IMG/VR virus record: IMGVR_UViG_3300047380_000086
Coordinates: 1-27,185 of that record
Source of the DNA: a virus
DNA: 27,185 nucleotides
Strand: one strand, 5' to 3'
A program made the position numbers and the translations under genes. The notes under the pieces were generated by a model that saw only the letters and a program-made list of their open reading frames with translations, was not told the DNA's origin and searched no databases. Positions 11,318 through 18,773 of the stretch are shown one piece after another (within the stretch, counting starts at the first letter, position 1; each line of letters starts with the position of its first letter).

Positions 11318-11572
11318 ATGTGTTTTGGTGGCGGTGGCGGTGGCCCATCTCAAGAAGAGAAGCAAGTATCTGTAGATCAGTCACTTGAAGCTGATGCAGC
11401 GCAGCGTGAAGCAGCAGAGGCTAAGGCTGCTGAGAAGCGCGAAGATATTAGTGAGGCTCTTGAAGCTCGACGTACAAGCGAAGGTCGCGGTGGCGGCGGT
11501 GGTCGAGGTCGTAGGTCATTGTTTCGTAGCGGTGGGGCTGGGGCCGGGTTTATTGGCAGGTTCGGTCGCTAA
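11318..11572 (+). CDS. MCFGG-type small protein 3 (84 aa), upstream of portal
   Basis: Begins MCFGGGGGGPSQEEKQ, continues with an Ala/Glu/Lys-rich helix (about 18-50, EADAAQREAAEAKAAEKRED) and ends in a Gly/Arg-rich tail with GRRSLFRSGGAGAG and FIGRFGR. It is the third MCFGG protein in the window. Small glycine-rich proteins of this kind sit directly before the portal gene in many podoviruses, where their role is not settled. AAAGGAG precedes the ATG by seven bases, and the TAATG junction overlaps the portal start. A structural or assembly role is inferred from position. Confidence 0.78.
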   Translation: MCFGGGGGGPSQEEKQVSVDQSLEADAAQREAAEAKAAEKREDISEALEARRTSEGRGGGGGRGRRSLFRSGGAGAGFIGRFGR

Positions 11573-13119
11573 TGGACAAAGTAGCCAAAACATATATCCA
11601 ACGCTATCAGAAGGCTAAGTCCCTTCGAGAGCAATGGGTTCCGTTGTTTGAAGAATGCTATGAATATGCTCTTCCGCAACGTGAGTCATTCTATTCTGAA
11701 ACTCCCGGTGAACGCCGTGACGATAAGATCTTTGATGAGACAGCAGTGGTTGGTGTGCAGGAGTTTGCAAGTCGACTGCAATCTGGCATTGTTCCTAACT
11801 TTGCACGGTGGGCGGACCTCATGTCTGGCAGCGAGGTTCCAAAGGATCAGCGCGAAGAGATCGACAACCAGTTAGACGATGTTACGGACTATGTGTTTGA
11901 GGTTTTGCAGAACTCTAACTTCAGCCAAGAGGTACATGAATCGTTTATGGACCTAGCTGTCGGCACAGGTGTTCTCTGTGTTGAAGAGGGCGATGCAATT
12001 AATCCTATTAATTTCAGTGCTATACCGCTCCCACACGTTGTGTTGGACACCGGGCCTGACGATAAGATTGACCACGTTTACCGTGAGCGCAAGAAAGTTA
12101 AGTACGACCAGCTAAGTGAGCTTTATCCTAACGCTACCTTTGACCCTAAAGTTATGGCGCAGATGGGCAAAGAAGCGGAGACAACTGTTCTTGAGCTTGT
12201 CTGCAAGGACTACTCTAAGAAGAATCAAGATGCTTACTATCACTATGCAATCTGTATGAACACAGAAACAGTTCTTTACTATAAAGATATTTCTGGACTT
12301 GGGGCAAATCCATTCATCTGTTTCCGGTGGTCTAAGTGTGCTGGCGAAATCTATGGCCGTGGCCCACTGATTAACGCTCTGTCTGCTATCAAGACAACTA
12401 ACTTAACTATTGAGCTTATCCTTGAGAACGCTCAAATGGCTATATCTGGTGTCTATCAAATCGACGACGATGGCGTCATTAACCCTGATACTATTCAACT
12501 TGTACCTGGATCTATCATTCCTAAAGCTATGGGTTCTGCTGGCTTGCAGCCAATCCAAGCGGCAGGCAGCTTTGATGTAGCCCAGCTTGTACTAAGTGAT
12601 ATGCGTCTTAACATTAAGCGCGCTCTCTATAACGACATGCTTGGTAATCCGGATCGAACACCAGCTACCGCGACTGAAGTTGCAGAGCGTATGGCTGACT
12701 TGTCTCGTCGCATGGGCTCTGCCTTTGGCCGACTCCAAGCTGAGTTGGTTCAACCCTTGTTGCAGCGCGTTATCTACATTCTGAAGAAGCAAGGGCGCAT
12801 CGAAGTACCTTCTGTCAATGGCCGTGAGGTCAAGATTCGGTCTGTATCTCCGCTTGCTCAAGCTCAAGCCAATCAAGACATCTCAAGCATTGCACGATTC
12901 TTGGAGCTTGTTGGTGGCGTGTTTGGCCCAGAGATGTTGCAGCTTCTTATTGACGGGGAGCAAACAGCAGCGCATCTTGCTAAGAAGTTTGGTGTGCCTG
13001 AGAGCTTGATCCGAGATGAGAATCAACGGAAACAGATAGCAGCGATGGCGCAGCAAATGGCACAGCAACAACAGCAACAGCAACAGCAAATGGGGGCGCC
13101 TGTTGAACAACAAGGTTAA
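11572..13119 (+). CDS. Portal protein (T7 gp8-type head-tail connector)
   Basis: The dodecameric portal forms the DNA entry and exit channel at one capsid vertex. The N-terminal sequence (RYQKAKSLREQWVPLFEECY, then EYALPQRESFYSETPGERR) and the downstream IFDETAVVGVQEFASRLQSG are the classic opening of T7-type podovirus connectors, and 515 residues is the usual length. The ERMADLSRRMGSAFGRLQAE segment matches the helical crown region. The C terminus carries a polyglutamine stretch (about 488-506), encoded by CAA/CAG repeats that may vary in length between isolates. The start overlaps the previous stop by one base; its end overlaps the next gene. Confidence 0.95.
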   Translation: MDKVAKTYIQRYQKAKSLREQWVPLFEECYEYALPQRESFYSETPGERRDDKIFDETAVVGVQEFASRLQSGIVPNFARWADLMSGSEVPKDQREEIDNQLDDVTDYVFEVLQNSNFSQEVHESFMDLAVGTGVLCVEEGDAINPINFSAIPLPHVVLDTGPDDKIDHVYRERKKVKYDQLSELYPNATFDPKVMAQMGKEAETTVLELVCKDYSKKNQDAYYHYAICMNTETVLYYKDISGLGANPFICFRWSKCAGEIYGRGPLINALSAIKTTNLTIELILENAQMAISGVYQIDDDGVINPDTIQLVPGSIIPKAMGSAGLQPIQAAGSFDVAQLVLSDMRLNIKRALYNDMLGNPDRTPATATEVAERMADLSRRMGSAFGRLQAELVQPLLQRVIYILKKQGRIEVPSVNGREVKIRSVSPLAQAQANQDISSIARFLELVGGVFGPEMLQLLIDGEQTAAHLAKKFGVPESLIRDENQRKQIAAMAQQMAQQQQQQQQQMGAPVEQQG

Positions 13120-13363
13120 TATTGGCAGGGATGGCTTTCAGCGCCCTGCCGACAAAGACATTGAAATCAGTAAGAATATTGCTGAGATATTCTCAACACC
13201 TACAGGGAAACAGGTGTTGAGCTACTTGCGGTCCGTAACCATTGAAATGGTTCACGGTCCTAACGTGACAACGGAGGAGTTGAGACACGTTGAAGGCCAG
13301 CGTTACATTGTTGGCCTTATTGAACAGCGTATCTCACATGCACATAGGAGCAAAAACAAATGA
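13103..13363 (+). CDS. Bbp19-type small virion-region protein (86 aa), TTG start
   Basis: The core FSTPTGKQVLSYLRSVTIEM, then GPNVTTEELRHVEGQRYIVG, matches Bbp19-type proteins as I remember them from Bordetella phage BPP-1 and related podoviruses, where the gene also lies between portal and scaffold/capsid genes. Exact function is unknown. The best start is TTG at 13103, 17 bases inside the portal gene, after GGGGGCG; no ATG lies in frame before the conserved core. Its end overlaps the scaffold gene as ATGA. The non-standard start probably limits expression to coupling with the portal. Confidence 0.82.
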   Translation: MNNKVNIGRDGFQRPADKDIEISKNIAEIFSTPTGKQVLSYLRSVTIEMVHGPNVTTEELRHVEGQRYIVGLIEQRISHAHRSKNK

Positions 13364-14091
13364 GTGAAGAAGTAGAAGTAGCAGAAAGTGACGCAACGTC
13401 ACGAGACTTTGTTGTAGAAAGTGACGTAACGTCACAAGAACGGCCAGAATGGTTGCCCGAAAAGTACAACAGCGGTGAAGATCTAGCTAAAGCGTACTCA
13501 GAGTTATCATCTAAGCTAGGCGCTAAAGAGGATGACATTCGCAACAATCTTCTTGAAGAGTTGCAGACTGAAGCGTTTAGCAGCCGTCCAGAAACAGCCG
13601 GTGATTACGAGCTTCCAGATATTATTGATGCAGAAGCATCTGTAGACAATGAGCTTTTAAAGTGGTGGTCTGAACATGCGTTTGAAAACGGCTTTTCACA
13701 AGAAGAGTTTCAGCAGGGTATCGAGATGTATGCTCAGTCCGTTGGTACAGACAGCGGTCCTGACCTAGAGGCAGAGGCCGCAAAGCTAGGAGAGAACGCT
13801 GATACTCGTATTGAAGCTGCGTCTATGTTTGCAAGTAAGTTCTTCCCAGAGGACGCGATGCCTGCAATTGAGCGGATGTGCGAAAGCCACGAGGGCATTC
13901 TAGCATTAGAGGCTATACAAGAAGCCCTAAAAGGTGGATCATTTGCTGGGAATACTCAGCCAACAGCCGGACTGAGTGAAGCAAAGCTCAGGGAGATGAT
14001 GAGTGATCCAAGATATTACAGTCCAAAAGACCGAGACCCAAACTTTGTACGGGAAGTCGAAGCTGGCTTCAAACAGGTCTACAGAAGTTAA
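13360..14091 (+). CDS. Scaffolding protein
   Basis: Scaffolding proteins guide procapsid assembly and leave before DNA enters. The features fit: 243 residues, strongly acidic, largely helical, position between portal and capsid genes, and the family-typical opening EWLPEKY (30-36) followed by NSGEDLAKAYSELSSKLG. The end, PNFVREVEAGFKQVYRS, is the short helical C terminus that usually binds the coat protein. Residues 10-14 (SDATS) and 21-25 (SDVTS) are encoded by two copies of the palindromic 13-mer, an apparent duplicated segment ahead of the conserved part. The start has TAGGAG ten bases upstream. Confidence 0.88.
   Translation: MSEEVEVAESDATSRDFVVESDVTSQERPEWLPEKYNSGEDLAKAYSELSSKLGAKEDDIRNNLLEELQTEAFSSRPETAGDYELPDIIDAEASVDNELLKWWSEHAFENGFSQEEFQQGIEMYAQSVGTDSGPDLEAEAAKLGENADTRIEAASMFASKFFPEDAMPAIERMCESHEGILALEAIQEALKGGSFAGNTQPTAGLSEAKLREMMSDPRYYSPKDRDPNFVREVEAGFKQVYRS
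13389..13401. repeat. Palindromic 13-mer TGACGYWACGTCA, copy 3
   Basis: TGACGCAACGTCA inside the 5' end of the scaffold gene. It is part of a 23-base unit repeated 33 bases later with 21 matches, including the flanking GAAAG and AGA. The 33-base spacing is about three turns of the helix and eleven codons. Confidence 0.75.
13422..13434. repeat. Palindromic 13-mer TGACGYWACGTCA, copy 4
   Basis: TGACGTAACGTCA, the second copy inside the scaffold gene. With its flanking bases GTGAC and GTCAC it forms a 15-base palindrome with only the centre unpaired. It encodes SDVTS, upstream of the conserved EWLPEKY segment of the protein. Confidence 0.75.
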
Positions 14092-14602
14092 GATACTACG
14101 GCGGGGTGATTACTATCTCACCCCGTTTACTCTCGGCCACGTTGATGAAGTAGCTGAGAACCTAAGCCCGGAGAACAAGCGTGAGCTTCTTTTGCTAGGC
14201 CATACGGACATCAAGCAAGCTCTTCACGAGATGTACGATACCGCAGACTCCTATCTTTGTAGACGTAATGACGAGACCTTCCTTATGGTTGGTGGGCTTT
14301 GGTACAATGATGACCGCGAGTCTCCACAAATGTTCTCAATGTTTTCAGATGGTTTGAAGCAAAACTTTCATGCTTTAGCTCGGGGTTCAAAGCTACTGGT
14401 CAACTTCTTTGACAAAAGCGAAACCTATATGAGCATGACAATCCTAGCAGATTATGAAGGAATGTTGAATTGGGCAGCATGGCTAGGCTTTGAGGCAGTA
14501 GGGGTACACCAAGTAGATGCAAACAAGTATGTCGATTTTGTGCGTTGCAATCCAGACAAAAAGATTGTTTACAATGAGGCACTACGGCCCGTAACGCACT
14601 GA
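14003..14602 (+). CDS. GNAT-like / DUF2833-type phage protein (T7 gp13 position)
   Basis: The conserved part begins near VKILRRGDYYLTPFTLGHVD and has the layout of T7 gp13-type proteins (DUF2833): a small acetyltransferase-like fold with SLCRRNDETFLMVGGLWYND-like strands and a C-terminal WAAWLGFEAVGVHQVDANKY, where T7 gp13 has its matching FLKTIGAVF element. T7 gp13 is needed for making infective particles. The start is uncertain: no ATG lies in frame; GTG at 14003 follows GGGAG but overlaps the scaffold gene by 89 bases, and TTG at 14045 is the alternative. Whether it binds acetyl-CoA cannot be seen. A capsid-gene leader follows. Confidence 0.72.
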   Translation: MIQDITVQKTETQTLYGKSKLASNRSTEVKILRRGDYYLTPFTLGHVDEVAENLSPENKRELLLLGHTDIKQALHEMYDTADSYLCRRNDETFLMVGGLWYNDDRESPQMFSMFSDGLKQNFHALARGSKLLVNFFDKSETYMSMTILADYEGMLNWAAWLGFEAVGVHQVDANKYVDFVRCNPDKKIVYNEALRPVTH

Positions 14603-14679
14603 AAGGCCCGAAAGGACACCCTTGCTGACGTGAAAGAGCGGACACCCGTTGAAACGTAACTTCATAAAGGACTGATAAA
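14537..14679 (+). promoter_or_regulatory. Region upstream of the capsid gene with 11-mer and repeated GGACACCC
   Basis: TTTGTGCGTTG occurs at 14537-14547, inside the end of the preceding gene and 133 bases before the capsid ATG; it lacks the TTCGTGC word that follows the other two copies. The 77-base gap (14603-14679) has GGACACCC twice, 26 bases apart (14614 and 14640), and AAAGGAC before the ATG. A dedicated capsid promoter or a stable leader is plausible. Confidence 0.4.
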
Positions 14680-15489
14680 ATGGCTAATACTATCGACCAA
14701 GCCTTCATCAAGCAGTTCGAAACAGAAGTACATTTGGCGTATCAGCGTATGGGCAGCAAGCTCCGCAACACTGTACGTTCTTCAAATGTAACTGGTTCGG
14801 TTGCTCGTTTTCAAAAAATTGGCAAAGGTGCTGCAAACACCAAAGCTCGTAACGGTGACGTTACTGCAATGGAACTTGTACACACCAACGTAGAAGCAAC
14901 AATGGCTGACTTCTACGCACCTGAGTACATCGACAAGCTCGATGAGCTGAAGATCAACATCAATGAGCGTCAAGCTGTAGCCCAATCTGCTGCTGCTGCT
15001 CTGGGTCGCAAGACTGATGAGATCCTTATCACAGCTATGGACGCTGGTGCTAATGCAACTCAAATTGCTGACACTGCTGGTGCATTGGTTAAAGATGACC
15101 TGCTCACATTGTTCTCCACATTCGGCGCAGCCGACATTCCGGAAGATGGCCAACGCTATCTTGCTATGTCCCCAGCTGGTTTTGCTGACTTGTTCTCGAT
15201 CAATGAGTTCGCATCTTCCGACTATGTTGGACCACAGAACCTGCCATTCGCAGGCGGCATGACAATGAAAGAGTTCTTGGGCTTCAAGATCTTCTCAACG
15301 TCTGCTGTAGCTGGCGGTAAAAACTTTGCGTACCACACCTCTTCAATTGGCCTCGGCATCAACGCCGATGTGACCACTGAGGTAAACTATGTACCGCAAA
15401 AAGTTTCGCATCTTGCAACTTCAATGATGTCCATGGGCGCTGTCGTAATCGACTCCGATGGTATCTACGAAGTTCTCGATAACAACTAA
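14680..15489 (+). CDS. Major capsid protein
   Basis: Coat protein of the head, presumably of the HK97 fold. The sequence has the pattern of a podovirus capsid family that begins near AFIKQFETEVHLAYQRMGSK, continues through a stretch with ATMADFYAPEYIDKLDELKI and a long spine helix (NERQAVAQSAAAALGRKTDE), and ends with beta-rich segments (GMTMKEFLGFKIFSTSAVAG). It has 269 residues, short for a coat protein but typical of this group. No N-terminal cleaved delta domain is visible; a separate scaffold gene supplies that function. Codon use is GC-richer and more regular than in the neighbours, as expected for a highly expressed gene. A hairpin follows directly. Confidence 0.88.
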   Translation: MANTIDQAFIKQFETEVHLAYQRMGSKLRNTVRSSNVTGSVARFQKIGKGAANTKARNGDVTAMELVHTNVEATMADFYAPEYIDKLDELKININERQAVAQSAAAALGRKTDEILITAMDAGANATQIADTAGALVKDDLLTLFSTFGAADIPEDGQRYLAMSPAGFADLFSINEFASSDYVGPQNLPFAGGMTMKEFLGFKIFSTSAVAGGKNFAYHTSSIGLGINADVTTEVNYVPQKVSHLATSMMSMGAVVIDSDGIYEVLDNN

Positions 15490-15495
15490 GTAGGG

Positions 15496-15515
15496 CGGGG
15501 GGTTTCGGCCCCCCG
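15496..15515 (+). terminator. Strong GC hairpin after the capsid gene
   Basis: CGGGGGG, a six-base loop, CCCCCCG, seven bases after the capsid stop. Capsid genes of podoviruses are commonly followed by such a terminator so that the coat protein is over-produced. There is no T run and the next ATG is only eight bases away, so it probably acts as a partial terminator or mRNA end stabiliser. Confidence 0.75.
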
Positions 15516-15523
15516 ACTTCAAT

Positions 15524-16108
15524 ATGCCAGATGTAGCAAACACACCCATCAAGATCTGCTCTCGCGCATCATTGCTTATCGGCGGTGATGTGATTCAGTC
15601 TTTTGATGATGGCACTGCGGAAGCAACAATTTGTGACGCAATGTACGAAGACATGGCTCGATCAGCTCTGACCAGTTCACGCTGGCGTTTTTCTACTGAC
15701 CAAGCCGTCTTAAACAGATTAACAGATGCGCCCTCTGGACGTTGGGACGCAGCCTACCAGCTTCCATCTGAGTCAATTATGCTCGTTGCAGTCACAGTAA
15801 ATGACTTCCCAATTAAATATGATACCTATGGCTCCAAGGTGTTTTGCAATTCATCTGACACAGAGACATTAGTCGCTGACTACATCTTCCGTGCTGATGA
15901 GTCTGATTGGCCTCCATATTTTGTTACTGCGGTTGAGTATATGATGGCTGGCGTTCTAGCTGTCTCTGCTGCGCGTGACTCTCAGCTTGCCAGCTTGATG
16001 GAGCAGAAGGCTAACTATCAGATGACACAAGCCAGACGCCTGCACTCTCAAACGCAGACAACGCGCAAGCTCAACACATCGAGGTTTATTGCTGAAAGGC
16101 GAAGTTAA
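15524..16108 (+). CDS. Tail tubular protein A-like (T7 gp11-type)
   Basis: The gatekeeper ring below the portal. The opening PIKICSRASLLIGGDVIQSF, then DDGTAEATICDAMYEDMARS and LTSSRWRFSTDQAVLNRL, is the typical start of gp11-type and related head-completion proteins, with the ICD/Y-ARS-L--SRWRF hallmark. It has 194 residues, the T7 size. There is no clear Shine-Dalgarno sequence: the only G run upstream is inside the terminator hairpin, so the hairpin may also limit translation. It overlaps the next gene by one base. Confidence 0.88.
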   Translation: MPDVANTPIKICSRASLLIGGDVIQSFDDGTAEATICDAMYEDMARSALTSSRWRFSTDQAVLNRLTDAPSGRWDAAYQLPSESIMLVAVTVNDFPIKYDTYGSKVFCNSSDTETLVADYIFRADESDWPPYFVTAVEYMMAGVLAVSAARDSQLASLMEQKANYQMTQARRLHSQTQTTRKLNTSRFIAERRS

Positions 16109-18315
16109 TGCAGAAAGTTAGAGTTCCAATAAGTAGCTTTCAGTTTGGCGAAGTCAGCGATTCACTTATTAGCCGCAACGACACACCAATTCTCAACTCC
16201 TCTGCACAGCGGGTTGAGAATTTTTTAGTATTACCAGAAGGCGGTTTGAGGAAGCGCCATGGGTTAAAGCACATACATGACTATGCTTTGACCTATGATG
16301 CTAATGCTCCTTACAAATCTGTTCTAACTTCTTTTATCTTTGATGATAATGAAGAGTATATTATCTCAATTGAGCATCAAAAGCTCCGTGCGTTTCGCTT
16401 GCTTGCAGATGGATCTGTTAGCCTAGTAGCTACAGTTACATCTGATGTGGACTCAGCAACTCTTCCCTTCGATGAAGACTATGCAAATGAGTACACGTTT
16501 GCTCAGTACGGGGATGTAATGTGGGTGTGCCACCCATTGTTTGCACCACGCTTGGTGACTAGAACCAGCTTAACAGCTTTTGAAGTTAGCACCTTTTCGT
16601 TTGATAGTCGTGCTGACAACAAGAAGATTTACCAGCCTTATTACAACTTCCAATCGCAAGGCGTTACGCTGGACCCTTCAGCTACAACTGGAACAGGTAT
16701 TACTCTTACAACAAGTTCTGATTATTGGGTGGCTGGTCATGTTGGGACTACTCTTCGCTATCACGAATCTGAGATAACCATTACATCTATAACCTCTGCG
16801 ACTGTGGCTGTCGGAGATGTTGTTGATGCGTTGAAGATACGACTATCTGTTCTTAATCCGTTTAGAACCATTGAGGGATCTTCTACAGTAGAGGTTACAC
16901 ATCTTGGCCATGGCTTTGCTGGTGGAGAAACGATTGTTGTTGAGGAGGCTGCTGCTGTCGGCGGTATCAATACTGGCAACCTTAATGGCACAAGAACCGT
17001 TGGAAACATAATTGATGAAAACACATACACCTTTACGGCTGGGGGCAGTGCAAGCTCTTCTGAAGATGGCGGTGGTTATGTAAAGATACAAACACATGCG
17101 CCTACGCTTGATTGGTACGAGCAGGCTTTTTCCGCTGTACGAGGATACCCTGCTGCTGTTTGTTTCCATGAGAATAGACTTGTGTTTGGTGGAACGCTTG
17201 CGCAGCCAGATACAATTTGGATGAGCCAGATTGGTAAATACTTTAACTTCGACATAGGTGATGCAGAAGATACTGACTCCTTTGACCTGACCGCTGCAAC
17301 GGGTCAGGTTAATGAGATTAGATACATGATCTCTAACAGAGACCTTCAAGTGTTTACTGCATCTGGTGAGCTTTATATTCCAACTTACTTGAACCAAGCT
17401 ATCACGCCGACTAACGCACAGATCAGAAAGCAGACACCATACGGCACCGAGTTTGTCCTCCCAGCCTCTATAGACGGTGCTACAGTCTTTGTTCAGCACG
17501 ATGGCCACACTGTTAGGGAATATCTCTACACCGAGTCTGAGGACGCTTACACGGCCTCTGCGGTATCAACGCTGTCCGGTCACTTAATACAGCACCCTAG
17601 ATTCATGACCGTGGTTCACTCTGGGTTTAATTTGTCTGACTCATACGGTTTCTTTGTATTTAAGAGTGGAGAGGGCGCCCTATTCTCTTCTAACCGCGCT
17701 GAGAAACGAGCCTCTTGGACTAGGGTAACTACCTTAGGTGGGTTCTCAAGCACAGTAGCCGTACACAACAGATTGTTTGCAAACGTGTACGACGAAGATA
17801 ACGGTCTGCACCTTTGTGAGTTCTCTGAAGATGTTGGCTTAGACCTGTACTTATATAAAGCTGTCTCTTCAAACTTAGTAGACGTAAGCGATCTTTATAA
17901 TGATGGGGACGTTGTTGACGTAATAGGTGTTAAGAGCGGCATTCAGTCTTATCTTGGTGAGCATACAGTTAACTCAAGCGAACAGGTTGATCTAACCTTG
18001 TATAGTGAGTCAGCATTTACTCACGCCTATGTAGGCAAAGCCTTTACAGCTAAGATAGTAAGCAATCCTATTGACGTAACCTCAGGTAATGGGCCTGTGA
18101 CTGGGGATGTTCGTGGAATTAGCAATGTAATACTGGACCTTAAAGGTGCTAGATCATTTAAGATAAACAACCGATCCTTCTCTCCAGACAATGCGATTAC
18201 TGGCAAGAAGGAGATACGGGTACTAGGTCACAGCAGAGACCCACAGGTAACTATTGAACAGAAAGACCCACTACCGCTACAGGTCAATGGGCTAATAGCG
18301 GAGCTTGTATTGTAA
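16108..18315 (+). CDS. Tail tubular protein B-like (T7 gp12-type nozzle)
   Basis: The nozzle of the short tail. The N terminus (RVPISSFQFGEVSDSLISRN, then CR-free RVENFLVLPEGGLRKRHGLK) is the standard opening: a strand, FGEVS, DTPILNSSAQRVENF, and GG--KR-G. The body is beta-rich, as expected of a propeller-like nozzle, with an inserted segment at about 247-300 (THLGHGFAGGETIVVEEAAA, then YTFTAGGSA) similar to a motif of phage tail and adhesin domains. Length is 735 residues. AAAGG precedes the start at nine bases; its stop overlaps the next gene by one base. Confidence 0.9.
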   Translation: MQKVRVPISSFQFGEVSDSLISRNDTPILNSSAQRVENFLVLPEGGLRKRHGLKHIHDYALTYDANAPYKSVLTSFIFDDNEEYIISIEHQKLRAFRLLADGSVSLVATVTSDVDSATLPFDEDYANEYTFAQYGDVMWVCHPLFAPRLVTRTSLTAFEVSTFSFDSRADNKKIYQPYYNFQSQGVTLDPSATTGTGITLTTSSDYWVAGHVGTTLRYHESEITITSITSATVAVGDVVDALKIRLSVLNPFRTIEGSSTVEVTHLGHGFAGGETIVVEEAAAVGGINTGNLNGTRTVGNIIDENTYTFTAGGSASSSEDGGGYVKIQTHAPTLDWYEQAFSAVRGYPAAVCFHENRLVFGGTLAQPDTIWMSQIGKYFNFDIGDAEDTDSFDLTAATGQVNEIRYMISNRDLQVFTASGELYIPTYLNQAITPTNAQIRKQTPYGTEFVLPASIDGATVFVQHDGHTVREYLYTESEDAYTASAVSTLSGHLIQHPRFMTVVHSGFNLSDSYGFFVFKSGEGALFSSNRAEKRASWTRVTTLGGFSSTVAVHNRLFANVYDEDNGLHLCEFSEDVGLDLYLYKAVSSNLVDVSDLYNDGDVVDVIGVKSGIQSYLGEHTVNSSEQVDLTLYSESAFTHAYVGKAFTAKIVSNPIDVTSGNGPVTGDVRGISNVILDLKGARSFKINNRSFSPDNAITGKKEIRVLGHSRDPQVTIEQKDPLPLQVNGLIAELVL

Positions 18316-18773
18316 TGGCTATCGAAGGTTTAATTTTTAGCATTATATCAGCAGCGGGGCAGGCAGCTGCGGGTCAGGCTGAAAAGGAAGAGGCTGATCT
18401 TAATGCCTTTAACATACAGACTGACAAGAAGCTAAACTCTGTTGAGGCTGACCAAGTAGCTTTGTCTATTAAGCGAGACTTTGACACGGCAATGGAGGCA
18501 AACATTGCAGCCTTATCAGCTACGGGTAGGGACATTGGTTCGAGCATGACAATTAAAGCATTTCTAGAGAAGCAGAAGGAAACTGCTTACGAAGACATTA
18601 GCCGAACTCAGAACCAAAAACATTGGGCTAATATTAAAGCTGACATGGCGTCTCTTGCAGAGGGCCGTCGAGGTAGAAACGCTAAAACTGCATCTTTGTA
18701 TAGAGCGGCTGGAACTTTGTATGAAGGCTACGAAAACTTTACAAGAACAGCAGCACCAAAAGGAACATCGTAA
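18315..18773 (+). CDS. Internal virion protein, T7 gp14-type (152 aa)
   Basis: The smallest ejection protein, which in T7 forms a channel in the host outer membrane. The N terminus is hydrophobic and Ala/Gly-rich (IEGLIFSIISAAGQAAAGQA), followed by a long charged helical segment with NIQTDKKLNSVEADQVALSI and the sequence ATGRDIGSSMTIKAF near 73-87, which is characteristic of these proteins. It ends YRAAGTLYEGYENF. Position between the nozzle and the two giant internal proteins fits. Start and stop each overlap a neighbour by one base. Confidence 0.82.
   Translation: MAIEGLIFSIISAAGQAAAGQAEKEEADLNAFNIQTDKKLNSVEADQVALSIKRDFDTAMEANIAALSATGRDIGSSMTIKAFLEKQKETAYEDISRTQNQKHWANIKADMASLAEGRRGRNAKTASLYRAAGTLYEGYENFTRTAAPKGTS

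Noticed and set aside
16843-17508. Minus-strand frame of 221 codons inside the tail nozzle gene
   Set aside because: Antisense to a well-supported gene; composition is random-like.
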